Below, piece by piece: positions 34,285 through 46,145 of a stretch of 64,000 nucleotides of DNA. How positions within the stretch are numbered: position 1 is the first letter of the stretch; every line of letters starts with the position of its first letter. A program made the translations under genes and the position numbers. Under the pieces are notes generated by a model that saw nothing but the letters and a program-made list of their open reading frames with translations, ran no database searches and was not told the origin of the DNA. The stretch is from Hericium rajendrae (taxonomy: Eukaryota; Basidiomycota; Agaricomycetes; Russulales; Hericiaceae): assembly GCA_033439255.1 (NCBI GenBank), contig CM065890.1, forward strand, positions 1,736,001 through 1,800,000. The letters are read 5' to 3'.

Positions 34285-34329
34285 AGTGATCGACCACCCA
34301 TGGTTAGTAGCCATGGGTGGTCGATCACT
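34285..34329. repeat. Perfect 19-bp hairpin
   Basis: AGTGATCGACCACCCATGG at 34285-34303 is followed after a 7-nt loop (TTAGTAG) by its exact reverse complement at 34311-34329. It lies about 280 bp beyond the last array gene. Could be a transcription-end structure, an insertion footprint or a tiny foldback element. Confidence 0.9.
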
Positions 34330-35182
34330 AGTATGTTTATCGTTAACCACCAATTTAGTCTAGGTTATCGGTAAATCTGAGGATCGTATTCCTGTATTTA
34401 TGTGTTGGTCGTGTGAAGCGGGACGCCGTCCAGCTCCTGCACTGCGCTATATCATCAGGAGCTGGCTGAGATGGAATTACAGTCTGGGAGCACACGGGTA
34501 CACGATCGACACTGGCAGTGTCAGCGCTTCAGACCAACTGTTCGTCAGGTCACATGCCAAAAAATGAGAGTGCCGATGAGCTCCGATTAATTATCGGGGA
34601 GCATCGGTCAAATTTGAAAAATCAGCCATGAAATCTCCCGACAAGACTCACGGAGCACCATCGGAGGCGGCCCAGAGCTTTGAGGTGGCTGAAAAGATTG
34701 ATGTCCGCTTTTCCCTGTCATTTCCCCATACAATGTTTGGGCCGTGCCTTCAGCGATGCCTCCATTAAGGGCCAGAGGTCAGGGTCTACTGCTTTGTTTC
34801 TGTCGAGTAGCCCGCTGCAGCCACACGAACACCGGCAGGTGACATGACGATGGTGAATTATGGCCCACATGAGAATGAGAACCCAGTTGCCTTAGAATGA
34901 AATGGGCTGCAAAGGAGTGGTTGTGGTAGAAAAGGAGCGGCCGGGCGCCAAGCTACATAGCGACTCCAGTCGCCAGCGGCCAGCGTACTGCCAGCATCGA
35001 CTGTATCATATGCCAGCTCCACCCCCTCAAAGTTCTATCCCTTGATCGCCTTCTCATGTTCAACACATGCGCATGAATCTCTCTTTCTACACCCAAACCA
35101 CGTCTTTCCATTCCTTCAACCACCTTACCCCAGTTACCACGTCCAAACTTGGCTAGAGACGTTCTAAAGACACGCCGACCTC
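34330..35182. other. Promoter-side region of the MFS transporter gene
   Basis: No gene. A second, imperfect hairpin (CCGATGAGCTCCGAT with ATCGGGGAGCATCGG) lies at about 34573-34607. The last 150 bp are pyrimidine-rich, as is common before basidiomycete start codons. Confidence 0.45.
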
Positions 35183-37086
35183 ATGGCAGGCTTCTATGAG
35201 TTCCAGCTCGTGCTCCTCACCGCCGTCTGCATTGCCGTCCTTCTCATCGAGCGCTACGTTGCATCCTCCAAGAAGCCCTCCGCGGGCGCCCAGAAGGAGC
35301 TGGTCGATGACTCGCTCGAGAACGGCGCAGTCGGGAACGGAAGCGCGGGCGGCGTGGTGGGCGCACGGGCGGCGGCCACGCGGGCCCTGATGCGCAAGTA
35401 TCTGATCGTCTATGCCATTGTCATGGGTGAGCGAATTGCCGTTCGGGACTGTGGGGGTTCCGGGATGCTGGCAGCAAGCTAAATCGGTGCGATTGACATT
35501 TCAGGCGCGGACTGGCTCCAAGGTCCATACATCTACTCGCTGTACCGCCAGCAATACGGGTTCTCGGAACGCGTTGTGTCGTTCCTGTTCGTGACAGGGT
35601 TCTTGAGCGCAGCCCTGTTCTCACCTCTCGTAGGTGTTTGGGCTGATCAGTTGTATGTGCTGTCATTATGCGTCTTGGTGGCTGAGTGCTGATCCCATAC
35701 AGTGGTCGGAGGCGCATCTGCGAGCTCTTCTGCGTCACCTATACGCTCACATGCGCGCTTCTGCTCTACCCGTCTATGCCGCTGCTGTTCCTTAGCCGTG
35801 CACTTGGGGGCATTTCGGGTTCAATCCTCTACTCTGCCTTTGAGAGCTGGCTTGTGTCGGCCAGCACGGCCTCTGCACTCCACAGCGAGGATCTCAGCAG
35901 CATCATGGGCCGAGCGACTCTGGTCAACGGTTTCGTTGCTACCGGAGCGGGTGTAAGTCTGCCAACTGTCGGAAAGGCGTTCATGGCTCAGATGAAGAGA
36001 TGTTTAGATTATCTCCAACAAACTCGTCGAATACAACGCAGACAATTTCCGCTCGCCGTTCATCGCTAGCGGAGCCCTGCTCATCCTGGCCTTCTTCGTA
36101 ATTCGCGGGGCGTGGACAGAAAACTACGGTGGCGCCGGTGCGCCGAGCGCAGACGACGACATCTTCCAGATCAAGCGGCTTGGCTCTGCCTGGAGCATTG
36201 TCACTTCTGGTATATAAAATTGTCTCGTCCTGGAATGTGTCACAACTGATTTTATACTAGACCCTGTTCTGCTCGTCCTCGGCCTTACTCAGACGATCTT
36301 CGAAGGGTCCATGTACCTTTTCGTTTTCATCTGGGTGCCGACCCTCCAGGAAGCATCTCTGGACCCCTCATCCCTACCGCTCGGCTACATCTTTTCCGCC
36401 TTCATGGTCTCCATGATGCTCGGTTCGCTCCTTTACACCTTCATCACCGCGCACTGGCACCGCCCCCCGCCGATGGTGAAGCACACGCGCTCCGCGTCCG
36501 TAGTCGATGCGGCCACGCCCGACACGACCCTCATTTTGCATGCAAAGCTCTCATCGCTCGTGTGTGCCGTGTCGGCGATGTCGTTCGCGGCGTGCGTGCA
36601 CTCCGCGGGCAGCAGCGGCCCGTTCGCGGAACACCTCAAGTTCTGGGCGTTCTGTGCGTTCGAGGCGTGCGTGGGGATGTACTACCCGGTGCAGGGGATG
36701 CTGCGCGGGTCGCTGGTTGCGAATGAGCATCGCGCTACGGTCCGTGACTGGCTTAGCTTCACTTTGGGCCCTTGCTTACCTATACTGACTGTCAGGTCTC
36801 GGCGCTGTTCCGCGTCCCGCTGAACGTCTTCGTCGTCATATCGCTGCTGACCGGCGTCTCGTCGATGCGCAACCTCGTGCTCGCCGCGTGCGCGATTGTG
36901 CTCTCCATCTCGTCGATCACCACCGCGGCGGTCATCCTCCCGCGCATCGAGGCGCAGCCGCCGGCGACATCACCAACCGCTCGGCGTAGGTTGTTTGACG
37001 GGGGGTGCCTGATGCGGCAGCAAACAAAAAAAGGCATGCAGGCGGCGCGGATCTGCATACCCGTTCTTGCTTTTATTTATACATAG
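35183..37086 (+). CDS. MFS transporter, molybdate-anion transporter (MFSD5) type
   Basis: Six exons (35183-35426, 35505-35652, 35703-35952, 36008-36209, 36261-36739, 36796-37086) give 537 residues. Signatures: MGADWLQGPYIYSLYRQQYGF, split by the first intron after MG; LVGVWADQFGRRR, the MFS loop motif between helices 2 and 3; RALGGISGSILYSAFESWLV; and TQTIFEGSMYLFVFIWVPTL at the start of the second half. These are typical of the MOT2/MFSD5 family, described as high-affinity molybdate-anion transporters in algae and animals. Twelve hydrophobic segments are present in outline. Phase holds at every junction, so it looks intact. The fifth intron donor is the unusual GTCCGT. Membrane location inferred. 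Confidence 0.8.
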
Positions 37087-37497
37087 CTTTGTCGGACTCT
37101 GTAGAGACGATGTATCCATTACTATAGTTCAGCTAGACTCGCGAATCGACATCACTCCGGAATTCCAACTTCACGGAAGACTGTCGTCGGGCTTCGTCGG
37201 GCCGTATTCACCGGCGCTCGTTTACCTCAAGCAGTATTGCCGGAACACAAACGGAACCTCGAGGTCAGATCTACATAGTGCTGCAAATTCAGAGCATGTT
37301 ACGGTATGTCGATGCGCTTAGAACCGGGTGTCATCATTGGCAGATATCAACAGAACAAGCGCTGGGTGGATGTTCTTCGTCCCTTTCATCAAACTCTCAC
37401 TTCTCCATTGCCTGGTCGGCACAGGCAGCAGAGCCGTGAGGTCGAATACTGACGGTGCTTAGGCTAGTCTGTCGGACCTGGCAGCCTCACGAACATT
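37087..37497. other. Intergenic region
   Basis: 3' flank of the transporter and promoter of the next gene on the same strand. No gene seen. Confidence 0.5.
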
Positions 37498-40400
37498 ATG
37501 AGTTACGATCCTAGCTTGAATGACACGAAGAATCCGGAGACGAGCTCCAATGGGATTGATGGCATTGGTAAGTCCTGCATCTAATGATATTTGTTTGTTT
37601 TGTGATGAATTTGCGGCACAGCTGTGAACGACGAGGATACTTTTGAGGGGATCCCGACGACCGATGATGACTGGGAGAAAGCGGGCGCGGAGACGTTCGA
37701 GCATTTCCAGAGGTGCGTCATATTCGCGGCCCGGGCTCGTGGCCTTTCCTTGCATGATCGATGTCGCTGAGTTCTGCATCATCGTTGGATGTGTATCCAG
37801 GCTCATTGGAAATCTGGACAAAGAGGTATGTCTTTGCACAGGATGTCCACTGTTCCGAGTTGACTGTTGTGTTCTTGGCGGGACGTAGCTTCGCAACTTT
37901 TCTAATTCCGCGCGCCAACTGGGAGGATCCGTGGGCATCCTATCTTCAGCCTTTCGTGTGCGAGAGCGCCTCACGAAGGTATCCCACCTGTTCCGTGAAA
38001 ATGCAGCCGACCTCTTCCCCCGCAAAGTTCTGCGGCATGCGAAGAGTCCTTATTCAAGCCAAACTTGACGCATCCCCACCCCCAGCGCAGGGGCCATATG
38101 ATCTGGCCCACCTCGCGTGCTCGGAAGATTTCGGTTTTGTATACTGACCTAGAGAACTTCCCCGACCAGTTGGAGAAATTTGCAGACGATTTCGGGACGT
38201 TTTTGCATTGTTTCAACGAGGTTGCAGAGTTCGAGGACGAGTCTGTCAATAATGCGATCACTGCATTCGAAAGCGACCTAAGAGTGCGCTGCGCTCGTTA
38301 CTTATTTGATGAAGTACTAATACCCACGTATCTTAGTATTGGGCATCCTCCTTAAAGGAGTACACAGGTTCGTTCCTCGCAAGTATGGCCCCTTCTGTCT
38401 TGACGCTTTTCCAGGCGAATTTCGATACCCGGTGTTAAACGATACCTCCACGACCTTTCGTCCGAAATTGGAGATCACCTTGAATCCGTCAGCACAGCGG
38501 TCTCTCTTTTTGTGGAGATTGGTCAGTCAGTCGATGTCGATGTTTATTTTGTACCGGACCCAATCAAGGAATGATCTTGAACTTTGCTGATGTTGATCAT
38601 CCAGGTGTTCCGACCATACGCTCTGCACAGAAATACAGCACCAACAGTCTCCGCAATCTTTCGACGCTGGCCACCTTCTTCTCCGCAGTCACAGCTACCA
38701 CTCTGCAGTTCTCATTCGACATGAGAGGCACTCCCATCACGGACAGCGTCAATGGATTCTGGTTCACGGCTATGGTATTCAGCGTTGCGGCCGCGGTGAA
38801 CGGGCTTTTAGGTCTGACGTGGAAACAGGCCATATGGTGAAACGGTATCTTGATATTCCGTTTCATTATCGTTCTTATCTTTCTTTCAAAGGCGTTCCCC
38901 GGGAGATCGTGTACCATGGTGGGTGCTGGCTTGGATCAAGCGCTCGCCTCTGGTTTTCCTGGTCCTCTCAGTAGCCAGCTTCTCCGTGGGTCTGGTCCTC
39001 TTCACATTCGCTTCGGAACAGGTGCGATTCCCTTCCAATTCAGAAGGTCGCGTCTGATTATGTCTGCCAGCACCTTGCCGTTTGCGTTGTTACTACAGTC
39101 TTGACTAGTGTGAGCTGCATCGGCCTGGCATCAGTGTCTGCCTGGTTTGTGTCCGAGCGTTGGATATTCAACCGCCACCAGGGCACAAAGTGGCTTCTGG
39201 ATTCGCTGCATGACGTGTGGATGGGCATCATGTCTATCTACGCCATATCGCTCCTGTCCGACTTGGCCCTCGGCTTGCTTGGTATCATGGCTATTCCGCT
39301 GAATGGCCTGACGCCGCGTGTGCATGCCATTTCTGTTCATATCAAAAGCGCACTGCTCAAACTCGTGTCGCTTGCGTACGCAGCTGGCCACCAAGCGCGG
39401 GATATCGTTTTCCGCATTCCTGTGTGCCATGCGCCCGGACCACGGGACGCGGTATCACCGCAGATCACAGGGTCCGGCATCATAACCTCCCCAGATCACA
39501 TCGTCCCGATTCTGCGGAGCCCTAGCGAAGGCATTTCGTACAACGGTCATATGAACGGGACTGGGGATTTCGACAAGAATTCCAGCACACTCGCCCTCGT
39601 GGATTTCAGGCTTGACGATGAGAGCGACACGAAGAACCCACCCATGTCCCCCGCAGTCACGCGTTTCGCGAATGTCGTCCGGTCTGTGATGATGATGAAT
39701 TCGGCCGCACAGGTCGAGCCCCGCCGGACGATCCATACTTCGCAGGCTGCGACCCTGGGTGAGAAGCTGAGGAGTATGGTGCGGACGCAGGATTTGGCGG
39801 CGCACAAGGGACATGTACGGCATTTACATTTCTCGCCGAATGGGAAATATCTAGTCTCTTCAAGGTAAGTCACTGCACCATGGGTCGGAGTGGCCATTCT
39901 TTTACGAAGCTTCGCTTCGGTTTTAGTTCAGACAGAATGTCCTATATATTCCACGTCAGGGTAGGTTTTTAATTTGAGCCGAGTCTGCTCTGTTGTGACA
40001 AACTCATTCATCCAACAGGATCCACTCGTCCACCACCGTATTCTAGCACATCCTTCTGGGTTCGTGCGCGGCATCGAATGGTAATCATCATGATCAGTTT
40101 CGTTCGAACCGTCCTTGACGATATGACACAGGTCTCCTGCGGGCAACATGCTTTTGACCAAATTGAACAGCTCAATCAAGGTTTGGACAGAGGTGCGTGC
40201 ACGTTTTTGGTCTATTCTATCATCTGTAACACCACCATTATGATTTGTTGAATGTCAGGCTGGCGTGTGTATCAAAACAATCGAACGGCGTCGTCAAGTA
40301 CGGTCAATCCGCTGGCTTCCTGGAGGCGAAGGTAAATCATTGCTGAATATGCGTCGAAAGAACTTGTGGATTGACATTGTAATGAAGCTTTTCTGTCTGC

Positions 40401-41497
40401 CGAAGGAAGTAACATACGCAAGATGGTAAGTTTTCGAGGCTGTGTGTATCGTTATTCGAGTGCTGAATCTATTTCTCCCCAGGTGTTGACAGGCGAGGTG
40501 CTTGATTCACATGACTTCGGTCGTATAAGCATCGACGATATCGCGGTAATGAGCGGCGGTCAGTTGGTTCTAGGAATCGGAACAGTCACAGCGACGAGAG
40601 ACGGTCGAAAGCCAGCTAAAGGCCGATCTGAGAGGCGCATCTTCGGCAAGCCTCTTTCGACTGGAGTTATGTATGACATCTAAGCATTATATCTGCAGTT
40701 TATAATTTGGAAGAAAAGTGCATACGCAGGTGAGCGTGATTGGTTAGGAGCAAACGCGGTGTGTTTAAACGAGCTTGATGTTAAGCCAGCTCCCAATCTT
40801 CCACCAGATGCGGGCTGTCACTGCGTCGCGGACTGATTTCTTCGCACTAGTCAGCTACGAATCCCAGGTTGGTCCCCCTCTTACATGCATTGTTCAGCAT
40901 CTAATAATCTCCGCGCCAGCCCCCTCAACTTTGGAGAATCCATGTAGTGAAGAACGGCAGCCTGACAAATGCGCCCCCGACACTGTGCTCGCATTACACA
41001 CCCAGCACGCCGGCCGAGTGGTCAGGGCCTGCCCAATTCGGCGGCAAGAATGACGAGCTCGTACTCTGTGCCAGCAAGCGTAAGCATCCATTTTTCCTAT
41101 TCTGCGGACGCGCCACGCTGACAACGCGCAAGCCGGCGACATCTACATGTGGGACCGCGACTCCGCCGCACTGCTGCATCACATCAACGTCCCCGCCCTT
41201 GGTGGCAACCTCACATCCCTCGCATGGAATCCCGCCGCGGACCCGTTCATGTTCGCGACCGGCAGCCACAGCGGCGCCCTCGGCGTGTGGACGTCGCCGC
41301 CCCCGCCAGTCTCTCCGCTCGACTCGATCGTCATCCCACCGCCCCGACAATCTGGTGCGTCTTCGCCCAGCAACAACGATGATGATCGCCGGAGTGAGGT
41401 GCAGTCCTTGCGGACGGTGCCTGAGTCGCCGACGCTGGAGCCTCCAAGTGGTCGTCTGCGCGTGCCTCCGCAACTGGTGGTATCGATTCCGGCATAA
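37498..41497 (+). CDS. WD40 protein with N-terminal multipass membrane domain
   Basis: One long gene of about 16 exons starting MSYDPSLNDTKNPE. First comes a cytosolic helical part (GGSVGILSSAF, LFRENAADLFPRKV, FPDQLEKFADDFGTFLHC). Then a membrane part follows (STLATFFSAVTATTLQF, WFTAMVFSVAAAVNGLLGLTWKQA, PLVFLVLSVASFSVGLVLFT, CIGLASVSAWFVSERW). WD40 blades make up the rest (HKGHVRHLHFSPNGKYLVSS, GIEWSPAGNMLLTKL, SIKVWTE, GDIYMWDRDSAALLHHI, FATGSHSGALGVW). I know this architecture from unnamed Agaricomycete proteins; the role is likely scaffolding at a membrane. Two A-runs (38061-38063 and 38437-38439) each seem one base short, breaking SSQN-LTHPH and PVLKRYLHDL. One intron uses GC-AG ends (donor GCAAGC at 40650). 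Confidence 0.7.
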
Positions 41498-41711
41498 CGA
41501 TTGCGAAGTTTAGTATGAATTGCTCGTAACTTATTCCTCCTTGGTATTCGAGTACATTATACCCAAGCGTACTAGATAAAGCATACGGCCGAAAATTATA
41601 CCCCCTTCCACACCCTGTAAATGAATCGACACTATGCTACCCTCCACATTGATCCACGCAATACTAGTCAGATATCAGAACGTCTATATGTGTGCGTACT
41701 TTGAAATGGGA

Positions 41712-44031
41712 TTAGATTTTCGCGATCATCATGGCGATGACGGCGTAGATGACGGTTACGGGCGCTGTAACGACGCAGTATGACCAGAAGACGGTGCGAC
41801 TGATGAGGCGCTCAAAAGCGTCACCAGCTGCGGCTTGCGTCATCTGCAGAAGATAGGTCAGTCAAGTCCCTATGCAAGCAGTCTATACAGGACACAGCGT
41901 ACCTGTGCGAGCGTCAAAGCAGGAGGAGACGATACGAGAATGATAAGGGATAGGATGAACACAGGACTGAAGTGTGAAACGAGCTTTAGTACGGGGCAAT
42001 GCGACTGAATGACTTCAAATACCCACTCTTCAAAAACATTCGGGATGTCCGTCGACGCGCCCCAGATCATGACCGGGATAAAGACAGCAGGCGTGATGAT
42101 CATTCGCGCCAGGATCGAGACGAGCACCGTCTTGCCCTCCCCATGATGCGGGCCGCGCTTCCGCCGCCCCTGCTTGGCCTCCTTCGTCCCGCCAATCAAC
42201 TCCCGCAAACTGTCCTTGAGCGACGCCTGCGACTTGATACGGCGCCAGCGATTCTTCGCCTTCTCCCAAACGCCTTCCCGCTTCTCGCCATCCCCGGGCG
42301 GCGGCCGGTAGAAGTACGCGCCGAGGACGACAAGCGTGATTGGGATGGAGCAGTCCCGAGCTGGGCGACCGCGCCTTTCACCGGCGCGAGGTGCATGTCG
42401 AGCGCGTGCTGCAGCGGCTGGACGAGCGCGACGAAGATCGAGAACAGCGACGCCCACAGCGGCACGGTCATGAATGCGGTCAGCGTGCGGAAGAAGCTGA
42501 TGGTGCGGTGGTGCGTGCGGCGGAGAAGGGCATCGCGGCGCGTGGACGTGGGCATGGTGGATCGGCGCCGCACTTGTGGGAGGACGGGCTCTTCCTCGGC
42601 CTCGGAGGCGCTGCCCTCCTCAAGCGAGGATTCAGGCGCGCCGAGGTCGGCTTGCGACTCGGAGGGGAAGGAGTAGAGGCTCTGCTGGAGATCGAGGTGG
42701 GTGGCTGCGGCCGGATTCTCGACGATTGAGGCTGGCACGTCGGGGACCTCGGTGGTGGCCTGGATTTGCCCGTTGGCTGGTGGCATCAGCGGCTCGACGA
42801 GGACAGGGACGTATTCTCCGACTCCTGGCGGGCCCGCGCCCAAGAGTGGCCGCGCCTCGGCTACACCGCGCGCCCGGTGCTCCTCTTCTTCAGGCTCGGG
42901 CTCCGCTACCTCGGCAGGGTCTGCCTTGGAAAGCAGGCGAACTCCGTAGCTCCAGCGGATCTGCGGCCTGTCATTGAGGCATATTGCATAGAAAATGACG
43001 ATGGCATGCTTACGATCATTCCCAGGGTACTGCATACGACGAGATAGGAAAGCGCACGACCGACCATTGCGTCCTTGCTATCGTCGTCACCCCATTCCAG
43101 CCCAGGAACAGCGATGGCAAGTGACTGCAGCAGGGCTATCGGCAGGGAATTTGAGTTCATAAACATGGCGGCAGCCATGGCAAAATGTCTACGGGAAATA
43201 TGTATCAATGCTTTGGTCGACAGGAAATAATCAGTTGAGTTTGTGAAGCACGACGTTTGTGATGGTTTCAGCCGGAACACGATTCCGAGCATCCATGCGA
43301 CGCCCATCGAGACGAAGGTGACGGCGAGGAAAATATAGGTACAATCCATAGCTCCTTCAATTTACCTGTGAGATATGACCATCGTCAATATCGACCATTC
43401 CCAGGTGTAGGTGTGGAGAAGCACGTGCCAGGTGAAAGGGAGAATGCAACTTTCGAGAATAGGAGGCATGGCGTGAAGAGCGAAACGTTCACCGTGTTTA
43501 GTTGCTAGATGTCGGTCAGCGAGCAGATCCACAATTCAGAGACGGAGAATGCGGACGAAGACACGAGTTTGACGCGTTCCGATTCCGAAGCATCTTCCGA
43601 GCAGAGCGGAAGCTGTGGGCCAAATTGAAATATACCGAAACATGTCGGTCGGACGGCGGCTTTGACACCTCCGTCAACACAGTCTTCATCAAGAGCGGAC
43701 GACGACCAGATACTCGTGGCATTATGTCTCCCATTGTCCTCGGAGCAGACAGATTGGAGTGATTTAAAAATTCGGCACTCACATGTTGGATCTTCTTGTC
43801 AAGGATGCCTCGTCGGGCGAGTATAAACCCCGAAAGACATACGATCACAACTTCAAGAATGGACTACGTATCAAAAAATCAGAAGTCAGTACTCGCCCTT
43901 GTTTGTTCGGCGGCCCCGAGCCTCGTTCCGACTCTACACGCGATAAGATAGCGAAATTGCACAACGCTCACCGAAACTACGGTCTTGAGGAGGGGCCAGA
44001 CGGGTGTTTCTGTGGTAGGAGAGACGACCAT
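41712..44031 (-). CDS. Auxin-efflux-carrier (AEC) type membrane transporter
   Basis: Exons 43972-44031, 43783-43863, 43429-43504, 43255-43365, 43014-43188, 42027-42960, 41903-41966 and 41712-41843 give about 544 residues. Signatures: CLSGFILARRGILDKK, LNTVNVSLFTPCLLFSKVAF, AAAMFMNSNSLPIALLQSL, then a long acidic cytosolic loop, then CSIPITLVVLGAYFY and SPPALTLAQMTQAA. This is the fungal AEC family (PIN-like, 8-10 helices; yeast relatives include Ecm3), probably in ER or vacuole membranes. Two one-base gaps in short runs (43330-43333 and 42355-42357) break the frame at VPIFF-LAVT and QLGD-CSIP. The third intron seems to use a GC-AG pair (donor GCACGT). Confidence 0.75.
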
Positions 44032-44379
44032 GTACTTATCGCAGTAGTGATGGTGAGGGAGGAAAGAAAGAAAGAGGAGGGCATGCCAAGGTGCTGCCGG
44101 ACGCCGCGAACGTTCTAAGACTAACGTCATTCTGCTTGCATCACCGCAGAACACCGTCTTCGGGCGAAGGCTGTGTTCTTAACCCCCCTTTGTTTCCGTG
44201 TCATCTCAACAACATCGCAATACTCTAGAAGTGAAGATGAGAATCGGGCTTCCTATTCAGATACAATCGTACTAGAGTACAGGATACATATAATTACAGA
44301 TTGAAAAAATACAACATCAGACACAACAGCGTATCAAATACACGAATATCTTTACAGCCTACATTTCATCACGATAAAA
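44032..44379. other. Short intergenic region
   Basis: 5' flank of the carrier gene and 3' flank of the methyltransferase gene, both on the minus strand. Nothing else seen. Confidence 0.5.
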
Positions 44380-45365
44380 TCAGAAGCCCATATGCCTCTG
44401 TTTCTCTTGGTCTGTCAGTGGAACATACTGCAGTTCGCGTCAGCAAACAGTCGACTTGGTCTTCCGAGCCAAGCTCGGAAGAGTTAGGGGCAAAACTCAC
44501 CATAACACCGAAGAGCTCCTTTGTTGTCACCCTCCCGTCTTCATGTTTATCAACTTGCAGCACTTCCTGTGCATACGTGCCCACGGGAATGAACATCCGT
44601 CCCGGCGACGCCAACTGATCGACTAGGGCTTGAGGGAGCGTCGGCGCTGCGGCACCGACATGTATGGCGTCGTATGGCCCACCCTCGGGCCATCCTGGTT
44701 TATGGAAATGAATACTCCAAGTATTGGCTAAGAAAGGAATAGGAGCACCTTGCCGACCGTCGGCTGCGATAAGGACGATCTCGCCGCTATCAAGCGCATG
44801 CCCGAGCCCGTCCTTGCGCACATTCTCCTTGCTCCATTCCACGAGCTGAGAGATATGCTCGATGCCTACGACTTTGCCCTTCTTCTCGTCGGAAGTGACG
44901 AGATGGTGGAAGACAGAACAGAGATATCCCGAACCGGACCCAATGTCCAGCACACGTGCGCCGGGACGCAGAAGGGGCAGCAGGATTTCGGTCGCGTGTG
45001 CATGCTGGCGCAAATGGTCAGAATGTAAATATAGTAATGAACACTCAGTGTATATGTACCATGTGTGGCGCAGAGATCGTCGCACCATATCCGATTGACC
45101 TTAAGATGACTCGAAATCAGCGTGTTTCTCACTTTCAATCGCCGTATACTTACTGCGGTGAGTCAACATACGCATCAACCCTGTCGACCACATATTTTGC
45201 GCGGTCGACGCGGTTCAATGCCTAAAAGTCCAAGCAATCAAGACTCTCGCCTCCTGTCAATTCCAAGGTACGTACCGCTGCAACACGGTCTGATTTCACG
45301 AGTCCGCTTCTCATCATGTTGGAGACAAGTTCGGCATTGGATGCGCCGGTAGATCGCCAGGCCAT
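44380..45365 (-). CDS. PCMT1: Protein-L-isoaspartate O-methyltransferase
   Basis: Six exons (45276-45365, 45154-45221, 45060-45099, 44749-45004, 44501-44694, 44380-44427) give 231 residues, the usual PIMT size, and keep phase. The enzyme transfers a methyl group from S-adenosylmethionine to isoaspartyl residues so that damaged proteins can be repaired. Seen: VDRAKYVV and [22 protein letters not shown] (the substrate-side signature), VLDIGSGSGYL (SAM motif I), VGIEHISQLVEWS (acidic ribose-binding step), GPYDAIHVGAAAPTLPQAL (post-motif I region) and the terminal YVPLTDQEKQ. One exon is only 40 nt. All key elements are present and no break is seen. Confidence 0.93.
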
Positions 45366-45819
45366 GTTTATATAGGGAAAAGTGGGAAGAAAGGTGAAAA
45401 GTTTGAATGGATTGAATGACAGCACGGTGGAGAGATGGGTGGTGTAGCTGGGAGAGGCTTGGAGTACACCTGAGTATAAGTACTTACATAGGAGGATCGA
45501 GGATAGGGTGAAGTCATGGCAGTCCGTGAAGTCATATTCACCCAGGCCCTCCACGGCCTATGCCGGCCCGGATGCGGAATGCTCTCGGTCCTAATATCTT
45601 GTTTTCTAGATCTGTCTGCTTGCTGTCCAGGTCGTTGTCTGGCATACTAACTTACAGCCTGGAGAGCAATCGCTGAGATTCCGCGAGGATGCAAACGTAG
45701 CAACTTATTTCTAATCAAATCCCTCCAACTACTTAAGACGACAAAATTGGTGCGCACCCTGTGTTGGCGTTTTAATACTCTGATCTCATTTGTCGAGGTA
45801 TTGAATGAAGTCGGAATCC
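45366..45819. other. Intergenic region
   Basis: 5' flank of the methyltransferase gene on the minus strand. The stretch just before 45820 weakly resembles the DNA upstream of the Nup96 start (53330-53400). No gene. Confidence 0.45.
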
Positions 45820-45970
45820 ATGCTTCACTGTGTTCGCTAGTGATACAAGCGACGATAACCGCAAATCTGCAATAAATGGCACCTGAAGCGCAATCAGACA
45901 CCCCCACGTACACGCCGCTCCCAAGCGACGACAATCGACGAACCTAAGCAACAATACAGACATGTCAGAG
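45820..45970 (+). pseudogene. Duplicated 5' fragment of the Nup96 gene
   Basis: From ATGCTTCACTGTGTTCGCTA onward this DNA follows the first 140 or so bases of the Nup96 coding region at 53402: both share GTGATACRAGCGA, AATGGCACCT, AGCGCA, CAGACACCCCCACG, CGCCGCTC and CAAGCGACR in order. Several small gaps and stops show that it is dead. It is a partial copy about 7.5 kb from its parent, in the same orientation. Confidence 0.75.
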
Positions 45971-46145
45971 TTCTTTTGCGATAAGTATACGTCCAAATTA
46001 GCAGCATTGTGCTCGACGAATCTTCGCGAAGCACTTTCCAAATGGCACGAGGCAGCTCTATCATGAGGATGCCCTATCAAGGTATGTAGATCTGTGGCTT
46101 TCCCTGGATGTTTCGCAAGGCGTCTTCGGCCTGCTTTCTGCCTCC

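Noticed and set aside
41712-44031. Calling the carrier gene a pseudogene because of two frame breaks
   Set aside because: Both breaks fall in short runs, the protein is conserved on either side, and the same error type hits unrelated genes.
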